A stretch of 64,000 nt of DNA from Pelobates cultripes (taxonomy: Eukaryota > Chordata > Amphibia > Anura > Pelobatidae): contig OW240924.1 in the NCBI GenBank assembly GCA_933207985.1, forward strand, positions 68,176,985 to 68,240,984, written 5' to 3'. Each line of letters opens with the position of its first letter. Position 1 is the first letter of the stretch. The translations under genes and the position numbers were made by a program. Below, piece by piece: positions 1 to 12,018 of this stretch. The notes under the pieces are model-generated. The model did no database searches and was not told where the DNA came from. It was given only the letters and a program-made list of their open reading frames with translations.

Positions 1-461
1 GGTGGTGGGGGCATCATGGTTTGGGCTGCTTTGCTGCGTCAGGGCCTGGACGGATTGCTATCATCGATGGAAAAATGAATTCCCAAGTTTATCAAGACAT
101 TTTGCAGGAGAACTTAAGGCCATCTGTCTACCAGCTGAAGCTCAACAGAAGATGGGTGTTGCAACATGACAATGACCCAAAGCATAGAAGTAAATCAACA
201 ACAGAATGGCTTAAACAGAAGAAAATACGCCTTCTAAAGTGGCACAGTCAGAGTCCTGACCTCAACCCGATTTAGATGCTGTGGCATGACCTCAAGAAAG
301 CGATTCACACCAGACATCCCAAGAATATTGCTGAACTGAAACAGTTCTGTAAAGAGGAATGGTCAAGAATTACTCCTGACCATTGTGCACGTCTGATCTG
401 TAACTACAGGAAACATTTGGTTGAAGTTATTGCTGCCAAAGGAGGTTCAACCAGTTATTAA
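1..461 (+). pseudogene. Tc1-type DD34E transposase, C-terminal part, broken
   Basis: Encodes the catalytic half of a Tc1 cut-and-paste transposase. The second catalytic Asp is in QHDNDPKH and the SPDLNPI motif follows. In the family the next residue, 34 residues after that Asp, is the third catalytic Glu; here its codon is TAG (273-275). The frame then continues cleanly through LWHDLKKAIH to the usual KGGSTSY-type C-terminus at 461. There is also an apparent 1-bp deletion near 20-25: GGGIMVW is read in frame 1, but the expected GCFAASGPG follows in frame 3. With two lesions the gene cannot make an active enzyme. Family assignment is confident from these motifs. Confidence 0.9.
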
Positions 462-682
462 ATCCAAGGGTTCACATACTTTTTCCACCTGCACTGTGAA
501 TGTTTACATGGTGTGTTCAATAAAAACATGGCAACATTTCATTCTTTGTGTGTTATTAGTTTAAGCAGACTGTGATTGTCTATTGTTGTGACTTAGATGA
601 TGATCAGATCACATTTTATGACCAATTTGTGCAGAAATCCATATCATTCCAAAGGGTTCACATACTTTTTCTTGCAACTGTA
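1..682 (+). mobile_element. Tc1-like transposon, 3' part, cut by the window edge
   Basis: The window opens inside a Tc1/mariner-superfamily DNA transposon. It holds the C-terminal half of the transposase gene, then about 200 bp of 3' end. That end carries two direct copies of a GGGTTCACATACTTTTT motif, an inner one at about 465-487 and an outer one at about 649-680, which is the IR/DR layout used for transposase binding. The element ends ...CTTGCAACTG followed by TA at 681-682, the expected TA target site. The 5' end is outside the window, so total length is unknown. Confidence 0.88.
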
Positions 683-1901
683 GATAATGTATTAAACAAT
701 AGAGGTAATTTCATGCATAATGTGTCCCTTTCATAATGTATTAAGTGCAAATGATCTAATTTATTGACTGTGCATTCTTTCCTTATGTTAGATCCTTAAT
801 TAATCTTATAACTATTCCAGACCAAAATATATTAAATGTATAATTAATGTAAAAGCTGTTTAGGTTTCTTGAATATGTGGACGATGCTTTCTTTCACATC
901 TCATCCACTTTAAAGCCAGTTATTTAGTTGTATGCAACACCTTCTGTCAACAAGTCACAAATGAAGCTGTCAATACGTTGAATTGAATCCCAAAGTATTC
1001 CTTGACTTGCATATACTGACGTTACGCCCTTAAGGTCAGTGTTTGTCATTCTTGTCAGCAAATACCCCTAACAAGCCACATTTTAAGAATATCACTGTCT
1101 AAACATGCTTGAATTAGGGAAAATGGTTAAGCCTTTCATTGTAACACGTGCTGATACCAGGATATCCTAAAATGTTGGACTCTTAGTGGAACTTGAATTT
1201 GTATCTCACCTGCTAGTTAAGAGAAGTAATTGAAAAGGACGTGTTTACTGCTATTTGCTTCATTGTATTGTTTTTACCATACAAGATCCAGCGCACTCAC
1301 TCATTCACTAAACAGCAACTTCAAAGTCCACGAAATTAAATAGCTTTTTTCAAAAATACCTAACAATACAGGTTCAGTTACAGTAATTGATCATACATTG
1401 CATAAGGTTTCCAAAATGCCAATGTACCACAGGTCCTATCGTAACAACCTAATGCCTGCTCTTAAGAGATTAACCCACTTACTTGGGACTCTTTGCAGTG
1501 CAAGGTTAAATAGGGCCCTAAAATGGGGCATCTGTGATATGGATGGGTGCAAAGCCTTTGGTGATGGTAATGTATATATATTTTTGTATTTATTTTCTAA
1601 GAAAGTCATTCCCAAATCTTTATGCACCTTGGGTCAGACCATGAGTTACCTTAATTCCTTTTTTTTATGCAATGGTCAGTCGCAACGGAATGCTGCAAAA
1701 TAGTGAATGTTGACTTTGATAATAGACAGTCTGACTGAAGATGCATGATGATGTTGGTTAGAATGGGGAAGAGAAGAAGATGGGCAAGTGATTGAAATTT
1801 TTTATGTGCACAAATTATTATCACTGCATAAATATTATACTCACCAATTTACGGGGCTAAATAAGGATTTTTTTTAAAGACTTATGGAGAATAGGCAGAT
1901 A
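683..1901. other. no recognisable feature
   Basis: About 1.2 kb of AT-rich sequence. A 101-codon open frame at 1398-1703 has no recognisable motif, and an overlapping antisense frame is equally long, so I treat both as chance. Confidence 0.5.
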
Positions 1902-2034
1902 TCCTAGATCAGGGCTAGGCAACCTTTGGCAACCCCGATGTTGTGGACTACATAACCATAATTCTTGTAAAGCATCAGGTGAAATGTAGTCAACAATATC
2001 TGGAGTGCTGGAGGTTTCCTACCCCATTCTAGAT
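1902..2034. mobile_element. hAT-like miniature foldback element with 8-bp target duplication
   Basis: A 117-bp element (1910-2026) whose halves are inverted repeats. The left end reads CAGGGCTAGGCAACC and the right end, reverse complemented, reads TGGGGTAGGAAACC; both arms run to a matching GACTACAT core. It is flanked by TCCTAGAT (1902-1909) and TTCTAGAT (2027-2034), 7 of 8 bases identical. A CAGGG-type end with an 8-bp duplication fits hAT. It has no coding capacity. Confidence 0.72.
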
Positions 2035-3489
2035 AATTTGGTGACCAATCAGCCAGACTATAATTTTTTCTGCAAACTGTAACTGTAACCTTCTAGCAGG
2101 AATTTGTTTTAATCAATAACAATTAACACATTACAGTGTTCCGTGAAACCAATACACTCTTCGTCCCCAGAAGTATTGCGCTAACACCGTTTGTTTGGCA
2201 TATTCGGGTTCTGGGGCTTTTGAATGAAGTCATATAAGGCTGTTGGAATTACAAAATCCACAACTCTTAATAGAACTATTTATTTTCTTGCAGTGCTGCA
2301 GTTCACTGCCACAGATCAACACCTGTTGCTCTCAGCTGTTTACAGTTCGTGTATCGGGACTAAAAATAAATGAGAGTGTTTGAGCAGTTTGGTGCATTTA
2401 TAAGCTGGACGCATTTTTGACATTTGTTTTCTACTGTATTGTGCAACAGTTATATCTATACTAAAATGTTAGAATCTTACATTATTCCCTTTGTTGGTTA
2501 ACTGTTTGAGTGCTAGCAAAGCTCAGATTTTATGTGCATAGGTTGAGTCTTCTGCTGTTAACCTCTTTCGTATCAATGATATGTATGTACTTACTACATT
2601 TAATTATGACATGCAAACAAAATTTGTCCCATCAATTTTAGGCTAGGCTGCTCTTTCCTGCAGCTCAGGTTTCCTCTCTGCAAAGAAACAGATTTCTCTG
2701 CTTTAGCTCCACACTGTCCCTCTGCATCTGTGCACACGGACTGTAGATGTCAGTCCTCTTCCCTCCTTTTATGTCCTACAGCATCTTTTAAAGACTAGTC
2801 TTTATGGTAGTCAAGTCCACTTCCTAGCTGCTTTCGTGGAGCCTGCAACACATCAGCCCCAGTTGCCGAAGCTTGACTGGGGGTTCTCTGGAGCTCTTCC
2901 ACCTGACCAAGCTGTAGCTCTATTCTTACAGCAGGTATGATCTCCTCTGTCTTACGGGAGGTATGATCCCCTCTGTCTGTTCCTCTGCTGCTCTCCTTCC
3001 AGACAGGTATCCACACCTCTGCCGGCACTGTGACTAGCGCCTGCCTTTATAAAGGAACTTGTGGCTCTCAGGTCTAGCTTGAACATGCAGCCAGACAACC
3101 GGTCAGAAGTCTCTGTTACTGGGATCCCGAACAAATACACACAGGAAACACAGTTCCAAAATGAACGAACACACACAGCTTTATTTTTTAATTCAGGACT
3201 AGCATATATGCACATAACATTTAACTTACTGTGACAACTCAATAAAATACAAATAATCAAATCATATGGGGAAACACATAGGAACTCACAATAACACCAT
3301 AACTTATTCATAAAGGTGTAGGGAAAACAATAACTAACATGCCATATCTCTCCTGCCTGCAGAACCCATAGTATGCAAATCTACCTAAATATGCAAACAA
3401 CGCAGTCTTGCTATTCAGGTAGTGCACATACAGTTGCAACCAACAGGTGAAACTGGATTCGATTATTTAAGAGAGTTACTAGATTCTAT
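2035..3489. other. no recognisable feature
   Basis: Intergenic or intronic sequence. The minus-strand frames at 2795-3311 overlap each other and have no family motifs. Confidence 0.45.
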
Positions 3490-4010
3490 ACGCATCTAGA
3501 GGGTCATCATAAATGGCTATACCGGTGATACTTTAAACCAATAGGCTCCCCAGAATCAATACAACCACATTCCACTTGTGCTGGAGATGTACGACTCAAA
3601 CAGTAAACATGTCCCATATATGGTGGAGCTGCCAAGAGATTCGCCCGTTGTGGTCAAGCTTCTCCCAGCTCTTAACCCGCCTAAATATCCAGATAGCAAT
3701 TACTCCAGCTGCATATCCAGTTTGATCTCTCCCAAAATGTATTGTACAATGAACCAGCTTTAGCTTCTCTTGTATCCTTATCAGCTAAATCACTCATAGC
3801 CTTAAATTGGAAAAGTGATGTATGATCTTTGAAAGCACAGTTAGTAGACAAATTACATGTATGCAGTAGCTATGGCCCTTATCCTAGCTCTGAAAAATAG
3901 AATAACTTTCATTTGGAAACCTTGGTGTTGAAAGGTTACACCATCCCTCTAAAATTGGAGAAATCTGTCTGAAACTGTTCAACTGTTACGCACGTGACGA
4001 AGAGCAAACA
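3490..4010 (+). pseudogene. L1-type LINE ORF2 3' end, remnant
   Basis: With one frameshift allowed, the plus strand encodes the C-terminal end of an L1 ORF2 protein (endonuclease/reverse transcriptase). A KWLYR..Y piece near 3515 precedes the signature CWRC...HIWWSC at about 3580-3640, a Cys-Cys-His-Cys arrangement with tryptophans typical of L1 C-termini. A SAKSLIALNWKSD piece at about 3781-3819 and an IWKPW-like piece near 3910 follow in changing frames. Several stops and shifts show it is long dead. The 5' side is truncated, as is usual for L1 copies. I see no clear poly(A) tail or target duplication, so the borders are approximate. Confidence 0.7.
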
Positions 4011-5389
4011 TTATAATTGTCGAGTATTTTTTTCACCTATGTACAAATGTTTTTAAGAACTTCTGTTTTGGTTTGTTTTTTTATTTTCTGTATAAAATAT
4101 TTTATTTGTGACCAGTAAGATTTCATCCACTGCGTCGGATGCCGGTTCCCACCATTTGCTGAACCTCTGTATATGGTGACTGGTGTATTTGTTGGTGTTG
4201 AAAATGCCAGTAACATTAGTGGATGGATTAAATATATTACAAGGTGAAGTTGTGGAATTGCTTTGTGACAAGCCTGCCGACTGCTGATGATTATTAACTC
4301 AAATCATCCTTAGACAGCCACAGTCTGCAGCATGTGAAGTGATTGTTCCTGATCTAAAGGAGTCACACCTACATAAAATGCTGGAATGCAAATTAATTTC
4401 ATGTGCATTTGTTTGCGGCAATAAATTCTAAACTCAGGAAATGTGGAATACATTTATACTAATGGCATCAAACTGAATTCATATTTTGTGTCATTTTAAC
4501 AGCATGGGGTCTGTTTTTGGAATACACAATCATCTAGAAGACAAAGTGGGTGAATTAATTCCCAGCTCATATGGCTGATGCGTTGGACATCACAGCTATC
4601 TCTCCTTGTGTCTCATCACATCTTCCATTTGATAGTCATTTGGCACAGTTACTCATCACTGTGTGGGCGGACTTCTCCTGCCAAGTTAGATGTGTTGGAT
4701 AGAATTCTGAGCAAGCAAAGCGCACAGTCACAAATGGAACACGGAACCTACATGCTGTTATGTTTAAGGTATAAGATAACCATTGACTAGATTATTAGGA
4801 TATAAAACATACCTCTACTTGTTTTTGGTATTGCAGATAATGTAGAAATTTCATATAATTGCACAATAAAATAGAAGGTGCTTACAGTGAAAGACTGGCA
4901 CCGAATACAATTCCTCGAAAATGTACGTCACTGCGCCTTAACAAGTCCTTTTACTCTCCATGTCTCTCTGCCCCATGTGCCTTGCCTAGAGTCCTATTTA
5001 ATCTTGCTCTACAGAGAGCCCTAAAAGGACGAATGTTCTACATTAAAAAGGTTAGTATTATAAGAGTGGCAATAGAACGTTAGAGTGGTACCTGTTAATT
5101 ATGGGGTACATTGGACTTGTTGCATGCTTATGTAAAGTATGATCGCATATTGTAAGTAAATACTGTTATTTTTGTATGGGTCAGAGTTTTTTTTTATTTG
5201 TAAAGGAATTAATATAAATTCTGTAGAGAAATTAAAAGTTTATTATCGACTGGGTCGAAATTTGCAGCTAGTCACATTGTTGTCAAGACCATCCGAAACC
5301 AAAAATTCCTTGATAAGGACTCAATTTAATTTTATTGGCAAAAAGCAGTCAATAAATATCGACTGCTTTTAACTGTTTTTTTTTTTGTT
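4011..5389. other. no recognisable feature
   Basis: AT-rich sequence with scattered frames of 60-74 codons, none with a recognisable motif. Confidence 0.45.
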
Positions 5390-5870
5390 GTTTAATTTTG
5401 GCTGGATTTAATGCCAATCTCTCCCATTTAATGCCAAACGCTCCTTTTCTAACTCAAGATACAACTAAGGCATTTGTTCATGTGCTCATGATTTCTCTAC
5501 TTGACTATTGAAACTCACTACTGATCGGCCTCCAAATGCCCGCATTGCCCCTCTTTAGTCTGTAATAAATAAGGTAGCCAGGCTCATCTTCCTAACCGAC
5601 TGCTACTCCCACACCTCACACCTTTGCCAATCATTACATTGGCTTCCTGTACCCATCAGAATCCAAGTCAAATCACAAACACTGACCTACAAAGCCCACA
5701 ATAACTCCACTCCTCACTACATTTTCACTATACTCAACAAACATACCTCTTTGTGTTCCCTTCGCTCTGCAAATGACCTTCTCTTGACATATGCTTGTTC
5801 CCACATTGCCAACTCTCATCTGCAGGATTTTTCAAGGGCTGCCCCATTTCTTAGCCAGGCAAGATGCTGA
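5390..5870 (+). pseudogene. CR1/L2-group LINE reverse-transcriptase C-terminal remnant
   Basis: The conceptual plus-strand translation, in shifting frames, gives the conserved region after the polymerase core of CR1/L2/Rex-type LINEs. First is an ISLLDYCNSLL-like piece at about 5490-5525, where the family has a SRLDYCNSLL motif. Then comes SLHWLPVPIRIQVKSQTLTYKA at about 5633-5695 (family LHWLPV..RI.FK...LTYKA), a leucine-rich tail, and a DFSRAAPFL-like piece near 5835. Stops and frame changes are frequent. The fragment is too decayed to place in a single clade. Confidence 0.6.
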
Positions 5871-8814
5871 GAACCTTAGTTTACCTACAGTCAGAGAGAT
5901 AGTTCATTACTGCTGATCTACAGTTGCATTATATCTATTATGTTGCACGCTTATTGCATGCTTAGTGAGTGTCGCGGATTGATTACTTTTGCAAAATGGA
6001 ACAAAGACTTACTTCACGCTATTTGCAAAACATATTCATTACTTGAATTCCTACAAGGCAGAAAGTGACATTTTCTATATAATTTTTTTTTTGGTTGGAA
6101 GATTTTTTTCTCGCACCCCCTGTCACCTGCTGCTATGTTACCAAAAATAGTTGTGGATCACAAACAGTGCACTAAATATCAACTGATTAGCTTCATTAGT
6201 GATTTTTTTTCTGGGTTACATTCCAATAGATTACATACATCCCTATCACAGTGAGCAAATTCTAATCAGGTACTTTATTTGAAAAATTGGCAAACAGGAT
6301 ATAGGGTGAGTCATACCATTAACTTTCTTCGTGTTGCAGAGGTGAGTAAGCAGAGCATGCTTCTAATTTAATTGGGTTTACATAAAATAGACTCGTGAAA
6401 GAACACTTACGAGTTGTATTTAAGAGAGTGGGCTGTAGAAGTGTTATATTACAGTTTGCCACAGATACATAGTAATCTATCACTAATTGGGAACACACCC
6501 CCAAAAGAGTTGCATCTGGTTGAATCAACACAAGTATTCCAACAGGAAGTGTAGTTGTCAAAGGTAGCAGCCGTCCGTACACGGCTGTTGTTCCTCTATT
6601 TACCACTATAAAGTCTTAAAGCATAGACGTTAACAGGGCTTACTGTACAGATATTTCTAATGATAGTTAATATAGTTAGTAAGAGGTTATCTGTTTAAAA
6701 TATATAAATGTTTGAGAATAAAATAAAAAACAGGGGTTGCCCTGGAAGCAATAAAGTTTTGCCTTTAAAATATTTTCTCAAAATATAAATAAATATAGAC
6801 ATATAAAAACTTATAAGCGAAGTTTATATGGTGAAAGTATATGCTTGTAATATCATTAAAATAGAATAACATACCCTCTTGAACAAGTCAACCTCTCAGT
6901 CTTGATAAAACGGAGCAGCGTTTCTGCATCCAAATTTCTCTCGACTGTCTCTCTAATATTAATAAGTACACATAGTTATACCCTAGATTTTCAATCAGGT
7001 CATGTTAGGAAAGTAGAAAAAAAACCTAACCTATCTTAGCTTGACCATTAACTGACATAGCCGAGACTTTGTAATTTCACATCTTAATCAGTCTATTGTC
7101 ATGAGCTAGACATCTTATCTATGTTTGGACTAAAACTTAAGGTTGGACATGACGTAGGCAAGGCCCTGATTTGGTGTCACACTAACTTAGGACAATACGG
7201 CATCTTAAAGTCTACACGCCATATTCACTGAATATGGGTAAGAGGTAATTTATTAAAGAAACATTGTATGAGAATCAATATGTACCATTTCAAACAACTT
7301 GTTAGTTTGCAAAATCTTTTAAAGACAAAGTACATAGTTTACGAAATACAACTTTAAAAAAAATAAACGCAATATTTGATAATGTCCATAACAGTGCCAG
7401 TGGAGGTGGAGTTTGGTGGGAGCTAGATGAAACAACCTTGACGATAAGGAATAGTTAAAAGTAGAGAATAGTGCTCCTACAAATGTTTTTTATGTAGAAT
7501 TAAATTAAAATTTTACTTTAAAAAATAAAAAAGTACATTTCAAAAATAACTGCTGTAACACCAAACATGCAAACATGTTTTTCTCCAAAGTACTTAGTCA
7601 TTGGCGTTAACTGGACTTGTTACTTTTTCAAAAACATTTCTGGCAAAAATACACATGGAATGTCTACCATTTTAAAACATTAAAAACCCTTGGTGCAATT
7701 CTCCCCTTTTTACAACTGCTAGCTCTGCTTGCCAGGAGATGTGTCATCGCGGTTTCACTCTAGTATCCTTGCACATGTGGAAGATGCTGAGAGATGGCCA
7801 ACAACAGTGAGATGTTAACATGCACTGAAGACCACAGTTATCTTCACATTGCACCAAATGTGTGGGTGCCTGGAGAACTCTGTCAAGCCTTCTGTTACTA
7901 GATAACTGTTAGCACTTTTTTAAACTAAAGTGTTCAATTTTGATTTCACTCGACTATACAAGAGAGGATTCATTTTACTTCACGTCGATGCCTGTTGTGG
8001 AAACTCTCTTATATCTTATATCTCTCTCTAATCCTTGAGAGAATTAACCCAGCCTATCCCATTGCAGGGGAATCAGAATTATGGATATAGTTTTGCACAT
8101 AGTCAGCTTTCTTTTTTAAATTATGGGGTAAAACTATTATTTATTTTCACCCCTTTCCATCAAGAGAAGTAAAATTACAAAACCTTTACTGAAAATTAAC
8201 TTAGATTTTATTTGCGATGGTGCTTCTGGAAAATGTGGACTGAACAAGCATTTTTTTAAAAATGATTTCGTACACTAAAGCAAGCTTAAAAAAAAAAAAA
8301 ATTTTTTTGAAAGTAAAAAACAAACAAACACTCAAATAGAGTGCAGTGAAACAGAAAAGAAAATATAAATCTGTGAATTGGGAACCTGGTTAGAACTGCA
8401 AAGATGCAGCATCTATTATTTTGCTTCCCCATCCCAGCTGGAAATTGCTCTTTAATACATTTTTTCTTGCTTTTTAAAAATTGATTTAGTTTGTTTTACG
8501 CTGCTTGAGCTACACTATTGAGAACAGGTGCAAGCTAAGTTTGATATGCATATTCTGGGAAATTTGGAGCTGATGGAGCTAAAGCTCCAGGACCATATCC
8601 ATGCCCTTGTTGAAAAAAAATAAAATACATTTAAAAAACAATAAAATAAAAATTATATATATATATAAAATTAAAAAATTGTAAAGAAAAGCACTAAAAA
8701 AGCATTCAAGTAGCAAAAGTAAAAATGGGTAAACCACTTATAAATAGTCTCCCTTAAAGTGCACTATAACAATTGAATGTAGTATATATTGATATATAAG
8801 CAAGCTGCTACACA
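5871..8814. other. about 3 kb without a recognisable feature
   Basis: AT-rich, with poly(A)/poly(T) tracts at about 8285-8310 and 8600-8710. The 95-codon minus-strand frame at 6319-6606 has no recognisable domain and no splice or promoter context I can support. Confidence 0.45.
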
Positions 8815-9480
8815 CCTAATGGCCCCCTCAGGCCCCCACCCATGACCGGCGGGTGGGAACCACAAATAATAAAGTGACTAGGGGTCCCCAAGACCCAAGA
8901 CCCTAGTCACTCCCCCCCAATAAAAAAATACCCTACCTATCCTCCCTCACCCTAATTATAGTGAGGGGGGGAGGGGCAATAAACTAACCCTGTTACAATA
9001 AAAAATAAACGAGCAAAAAAATTAAATAAAAATACACAAAAAAAAATCCTGTCGGTAAAAAAAATAATCCTTCATCACCCATGGAGGGCACGGCCTTCCC
9101 ACGTCCTGCAATTAGGTTTAGGGCACTCTGATTATTTATTTAGGGTCCCCACATGCCACTCATGGATGGGGACCAGGGGGGACATTAGATCCAACCTTTA
9201 ATTAATTAGGGCCCCCACCCACCGCTCATGGGTGGGGACATTAGGTCCCCCCCTATTATTTATTTAGGGTCCTTACCCACCACTTATGGATGGGGACCAG
9301 GGGGGACTTTAGGTACCCCCTTCAATTAAAGTCCCCACCCACCGCTCATGGTGGGATCAGGGGGACATTAGGTCACCCGTTTATATTAATAGTCCCCACC
9401 CACGGGTTTTGGGTGAGGGTGCGCCCTGTGTTCCCCCCATTTTAGTTATATTCTGTTCCCCACCATGGGGGGAACCTGTG
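8815..9480. repeat. GC-rich hairpin-containing repeat with a 61-bp tandem array
   Basis: Starts with inverted motifs such as CCCCCACCC..GGCGGGTGGG at about 8833-8858 and AGTGACTAGGG..CCCTAGTCACT at about 8873-8911. At about 9140-9420 it becomes a tandem array of roughly 61-bp units, beginning near 9146, 9208, 9266, 9330 and 9391. Most units contain a short palindrome of the form CCCACC..CATGGGTGGGG, then GGGGACATTAGGT. The sharp change from AT-rich flanks marks it as inserted or amplified. I do not recognise the family. Confidence 0.7.
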
Positions 9481-9986
9481 CCAGGTTTCCTCTTAGTGTG
9501 CTAGTGACTGGGCAGCAATAGCTCCCTCCTTGGTTTTTCCCCCCCCGCGCATGCGCAGTGTTATTTTCTCTGTGCTGTGGGGGTTAATTCCCCTGCAGCA
9601 CGGAGTCTATTAGACAAAATGAAACGGTAATGCATTCGGTGCGAAAATGAATGCACATGTCTACTGCTTACAAGATCGCAGTTGGTGAGCTTTATTCGGG
9701 CATTGATGTTCTGCTACTCACAAGCGTTTGTTTGTAAAGGGTCTGTAGGGGATCAGCTGCGGCAACATATATCCAGTCGCCTTACTCAATTCCGCGAACT
9801 CTGTAGCAGTTTGCCAAACGCTGTCGGCTTAAAGTTCGCAGAGTTACAGGTAAGGCCCACCTAGTGACATCAGTGCGTGTTACGTCATGAAGAAATTGTC
9901 TTACTGATATACTGCACAATAATTGCATATCTGTGTTTGTTTTACATGATATTCATCGAGAACCATTCATCATACTCTAAGTATAT
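9481..9986. other. GC-richer stretch, unclassified
   Basis: Includes GCGCATGCGCAGTG near 9545 and a 60-codon frame at 9682-9864 without recognisable motifs. It may belong to the same repeat as the preceding hairpin array, but no boundary is visible. Confidence 0.35.
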
Positions 9987-9990
9987 TTTA

Positions 9991-10022
<32 letters not shown>
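9987..10022. repeat. (AT)n microsatellite
   Basis: About 16 AT dinucleotides. Confidence 0.95.
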
Positions 10023-10025
<3 letters not shown>

Positions 10026-10424
10026 ACTACTCTTCACATGCTCTTGCTTTGTGCAGAGGGAATTAAGTATGGAATCTTAATTGGGATGTAGGGGAACAAA
10101 TCTTGTGGGAACTGGCTAGCAATGATATTAGTTATGGTAAAGCTGACTTTTCTCTGTCCCAGGATGCATATAATTCCCCAGAAAGTGCAAAGCGAGTACA
10201 TCATTAGACATATTTGCGGCAAATTCATGGCACTGTCTCCATAGGACAACCTTAGTTGGCTGACCTGCATTCTTGGCGGGCAGCCTGATATGTATTCACG
10301 CCAGACTGACCTTCCAATTCTTTGGGTATACATGCCCCCTTTCTGGGCATGTTCACCCTTTTGGTTACATGATTTTTGTTACCTCGCCCACCAACGTCCT
10401 GCTTCATTGGGCGCTGCTGTTAGG

Positions 10425-10638
10425 GGGTATGGATTTACTTTAGAGATAAAAATGAGAGATTAGCATAGGGTATGTGTTTTCTTATAGCTGCATCCTGTGT
10501 GTTTACCCCCAGCATCACCTCCACCAGATATGATGCTTGGGAGGTATAACTGTTTTAGTGTTTTTTGTAGATATGATTGTGTAGTTAGGCCCTTGGTAAT
10601 TGTCAGCACCAGGCCAATGGGCCTTAATCCGGCCCTGC
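10425..10638 (-). repeat. dispersed repeat, copy 1 (CAGGGCCGGATTAAG end)
   Basis: Read on the minus strand, it begins CAGGGCCGGATTAAGGCCC and continues through GACAATTACCAAGGGCC, CTCCCAAG, CTGGTGGAGGTG and ACACATACCCT. The same ordered blocks occur on the plus strand at 55736-55925, so this is a dispersed family. The CAGGG start suggests a hAT-type end, but the other end and the target duplication are not clear. Confidence 0.65.
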
Positions 10639-11068
10639 GCATGCCCCCCTCTCTTCCTAACCTCATACTGCACTACCAGGTCTACACATAGAGGGGTGAG
10701 AGGGCATTACAATTAGGCTTTTTTGTTAATGTCCAGGCATAGAAGCCATGTATTTCTGACATTCTCATCTTGCTAATGTTTCATTTGTCCACCAGTGTCT
10801 CTGCAATATGAAAACTAGCCCTGTGCTTGCTGAGCTGTGAGCAATAGGTGATGGACAGGCAATGAGAAGAGAAAATGAGCACAAAGACGATAGTATGGAA
10901 AGAGTGAGTAGGATAGTAACTGTGTATTGGAGAAGGAAGCAGTAGGTGGGGTTGATGTATTATGCATTGAGTGAATGTACTGATATGTTTACATGGGTGG
11001 GCACTTTGGCAACGACAAAGGAGTGCATATGAACAATGGCATATTGGGGAACACGGGGTGAAATATAT
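10639..11068. other. no recognisable feature
   Basis: The minus-strand frame at 10781-11083 is rich in Ser, His, Cys and Pro and looks like chance translation of low-complexity DNA. Confidence 0.4.
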
Positions 11069-11165
11069 GGCATATGAGATCACAAATTAAACTATGGCAT
11101 ATGAGATCATAGGGGAAGTATGGCAAATTAGGGTTTAATATGAAATTATATGGCATGTGAGGGGA
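11069..11165. repeat. degenerate short tandem repeat (TATGGCATATGAG)
   Basis: Four imperfect copies of a TATGGCATATGAG-containing unit spaced about 26-32 bp. Confidence 0.6.
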
Positions 11166-11218
11166 AGCTAAACAAACTATACCAAATAATGTATATGTTT
11201 AAAAATTAGTAAGTGCAA

Positions 11219-11516
11219 TTAACATATTTTGGCATCGTCATAAATAACTTGCTCTATTACATACACACAAAGTTGGCTGAAATCCTCTGATTGCTCCATC
11301 TGTTTGGCCATATCACTAGCTGGACTTTCTAGAAACAAAGTGCCCTCTTTAGATATTTGACATGTGAGAAGGTATGCACGGAAATAAAATAAACACCGCA
11401 GGAAGTCACAATCTGACTGTGACAATATTAATTCAGTCACGTCCACACTTAACAGTTTACATGCAGGTAAGTCTGATAGTCCTTTTTTAAAGAATTTGTG
11501 TGCTAAACCCATATCT
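11219..11516 (-). CDS. possible host exon, unidentified
   Basis: A 97-codon minus-strand frame with normal protein-like composition (mixed hydrophobic and charged residues, Cys in hydrophobic segments, little repetition), unlike neighbouring frames. Just upstream on the same strand, about 11513-11530 reads GTTTTCTTAATTCAG, a good match to a pyrimidine tract plus AG splice acceptor. The frame could therefore be an internal or terminal exon starting at about 11514-11516. It ends in TAA at 11219-11221. No good donor or poly(A) signal lies immediately downstream, and I recognise no family. No other window sequence matches it. It could still be chance. Confidence 0.22.
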
Positions 11517-11980
11517 CTGAATTAAGAAAACACTAAGTTTGTAGCTAGTTTTAGAGTATTTGGTTTCTAAATGACATTTCTATAGGAGCCAGCATGTCCT
11601 GACCTGACTCATGACAACTTGTTTTAGAAGCCAGCATATTATGTACATTTAAACCATGATGATTATTATACCCATTGTGTTGTAATCAGTAACTATCTTC
11701 TATTTGGACCTCAAATTAAAGGGTAACTAATATGCACTAGGAAGATGGATAATATCGATAGATCATTGGCACATGGCGTACAAAAACTTCTTTAGGGTGG
11801 AAGATGCCCATTTTCGGTCCTCCACTGTTGCCCTTCTTAACTAAATTTGCAACTCAATGCATAAACAATTATCTAATTTCAGGTGGAACATCTTTTTCCA
11901 TATTTTACCATCTTAACTAGTAAGGTAGTTTAGTTAGTTGGTTTACTCAAATGAACGAAATGCGTGAGTCACTGCATTTA
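11221..11980. other. no further feature recognised
   Basis: Apart from the possible minus-strand exon, I see only an imperfect palindrome at about 11947-11989 (TCAAATGA...CATTTGA) leading into the hammerhead-like motif. Confidence 0.4.
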
Positions 11981-11982
11981 TT

Positions 11983-12018
11983 CATTTGAAAAAAGTCCCG
12001 AGTCGGACTGAAGCGTTG
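11983..12018 (+). ncRNA. hammerhead-like motif remnant of a Penelope-like element
   Basis: CATTTGA, then a hairpin (AGTCC / GGACT around CGAGTC), then GAAGCGTTG. This is the order of a hammerhead ribozyme core (CUGAUGA, stem II, GAAAC) with both conserved boxes altered. Such motifs sit in the terminal repeats of Penelope-like retroelements. The altered boxes predict no self-cleavage. The downstream AATAAATTAAATG also resembles those terminal repeats, but the identification is inference. Confidence 0.4.

Noticed and set aside
1436..5083. Frames at 1436-1627 (minus) and 4859-5083 (plus) share an LFNLALQR peptide.
   Set aside because: The DNA match is about 24 of 30 bases with no extension. By rough estimate that is expected about once by chance in a window this size.
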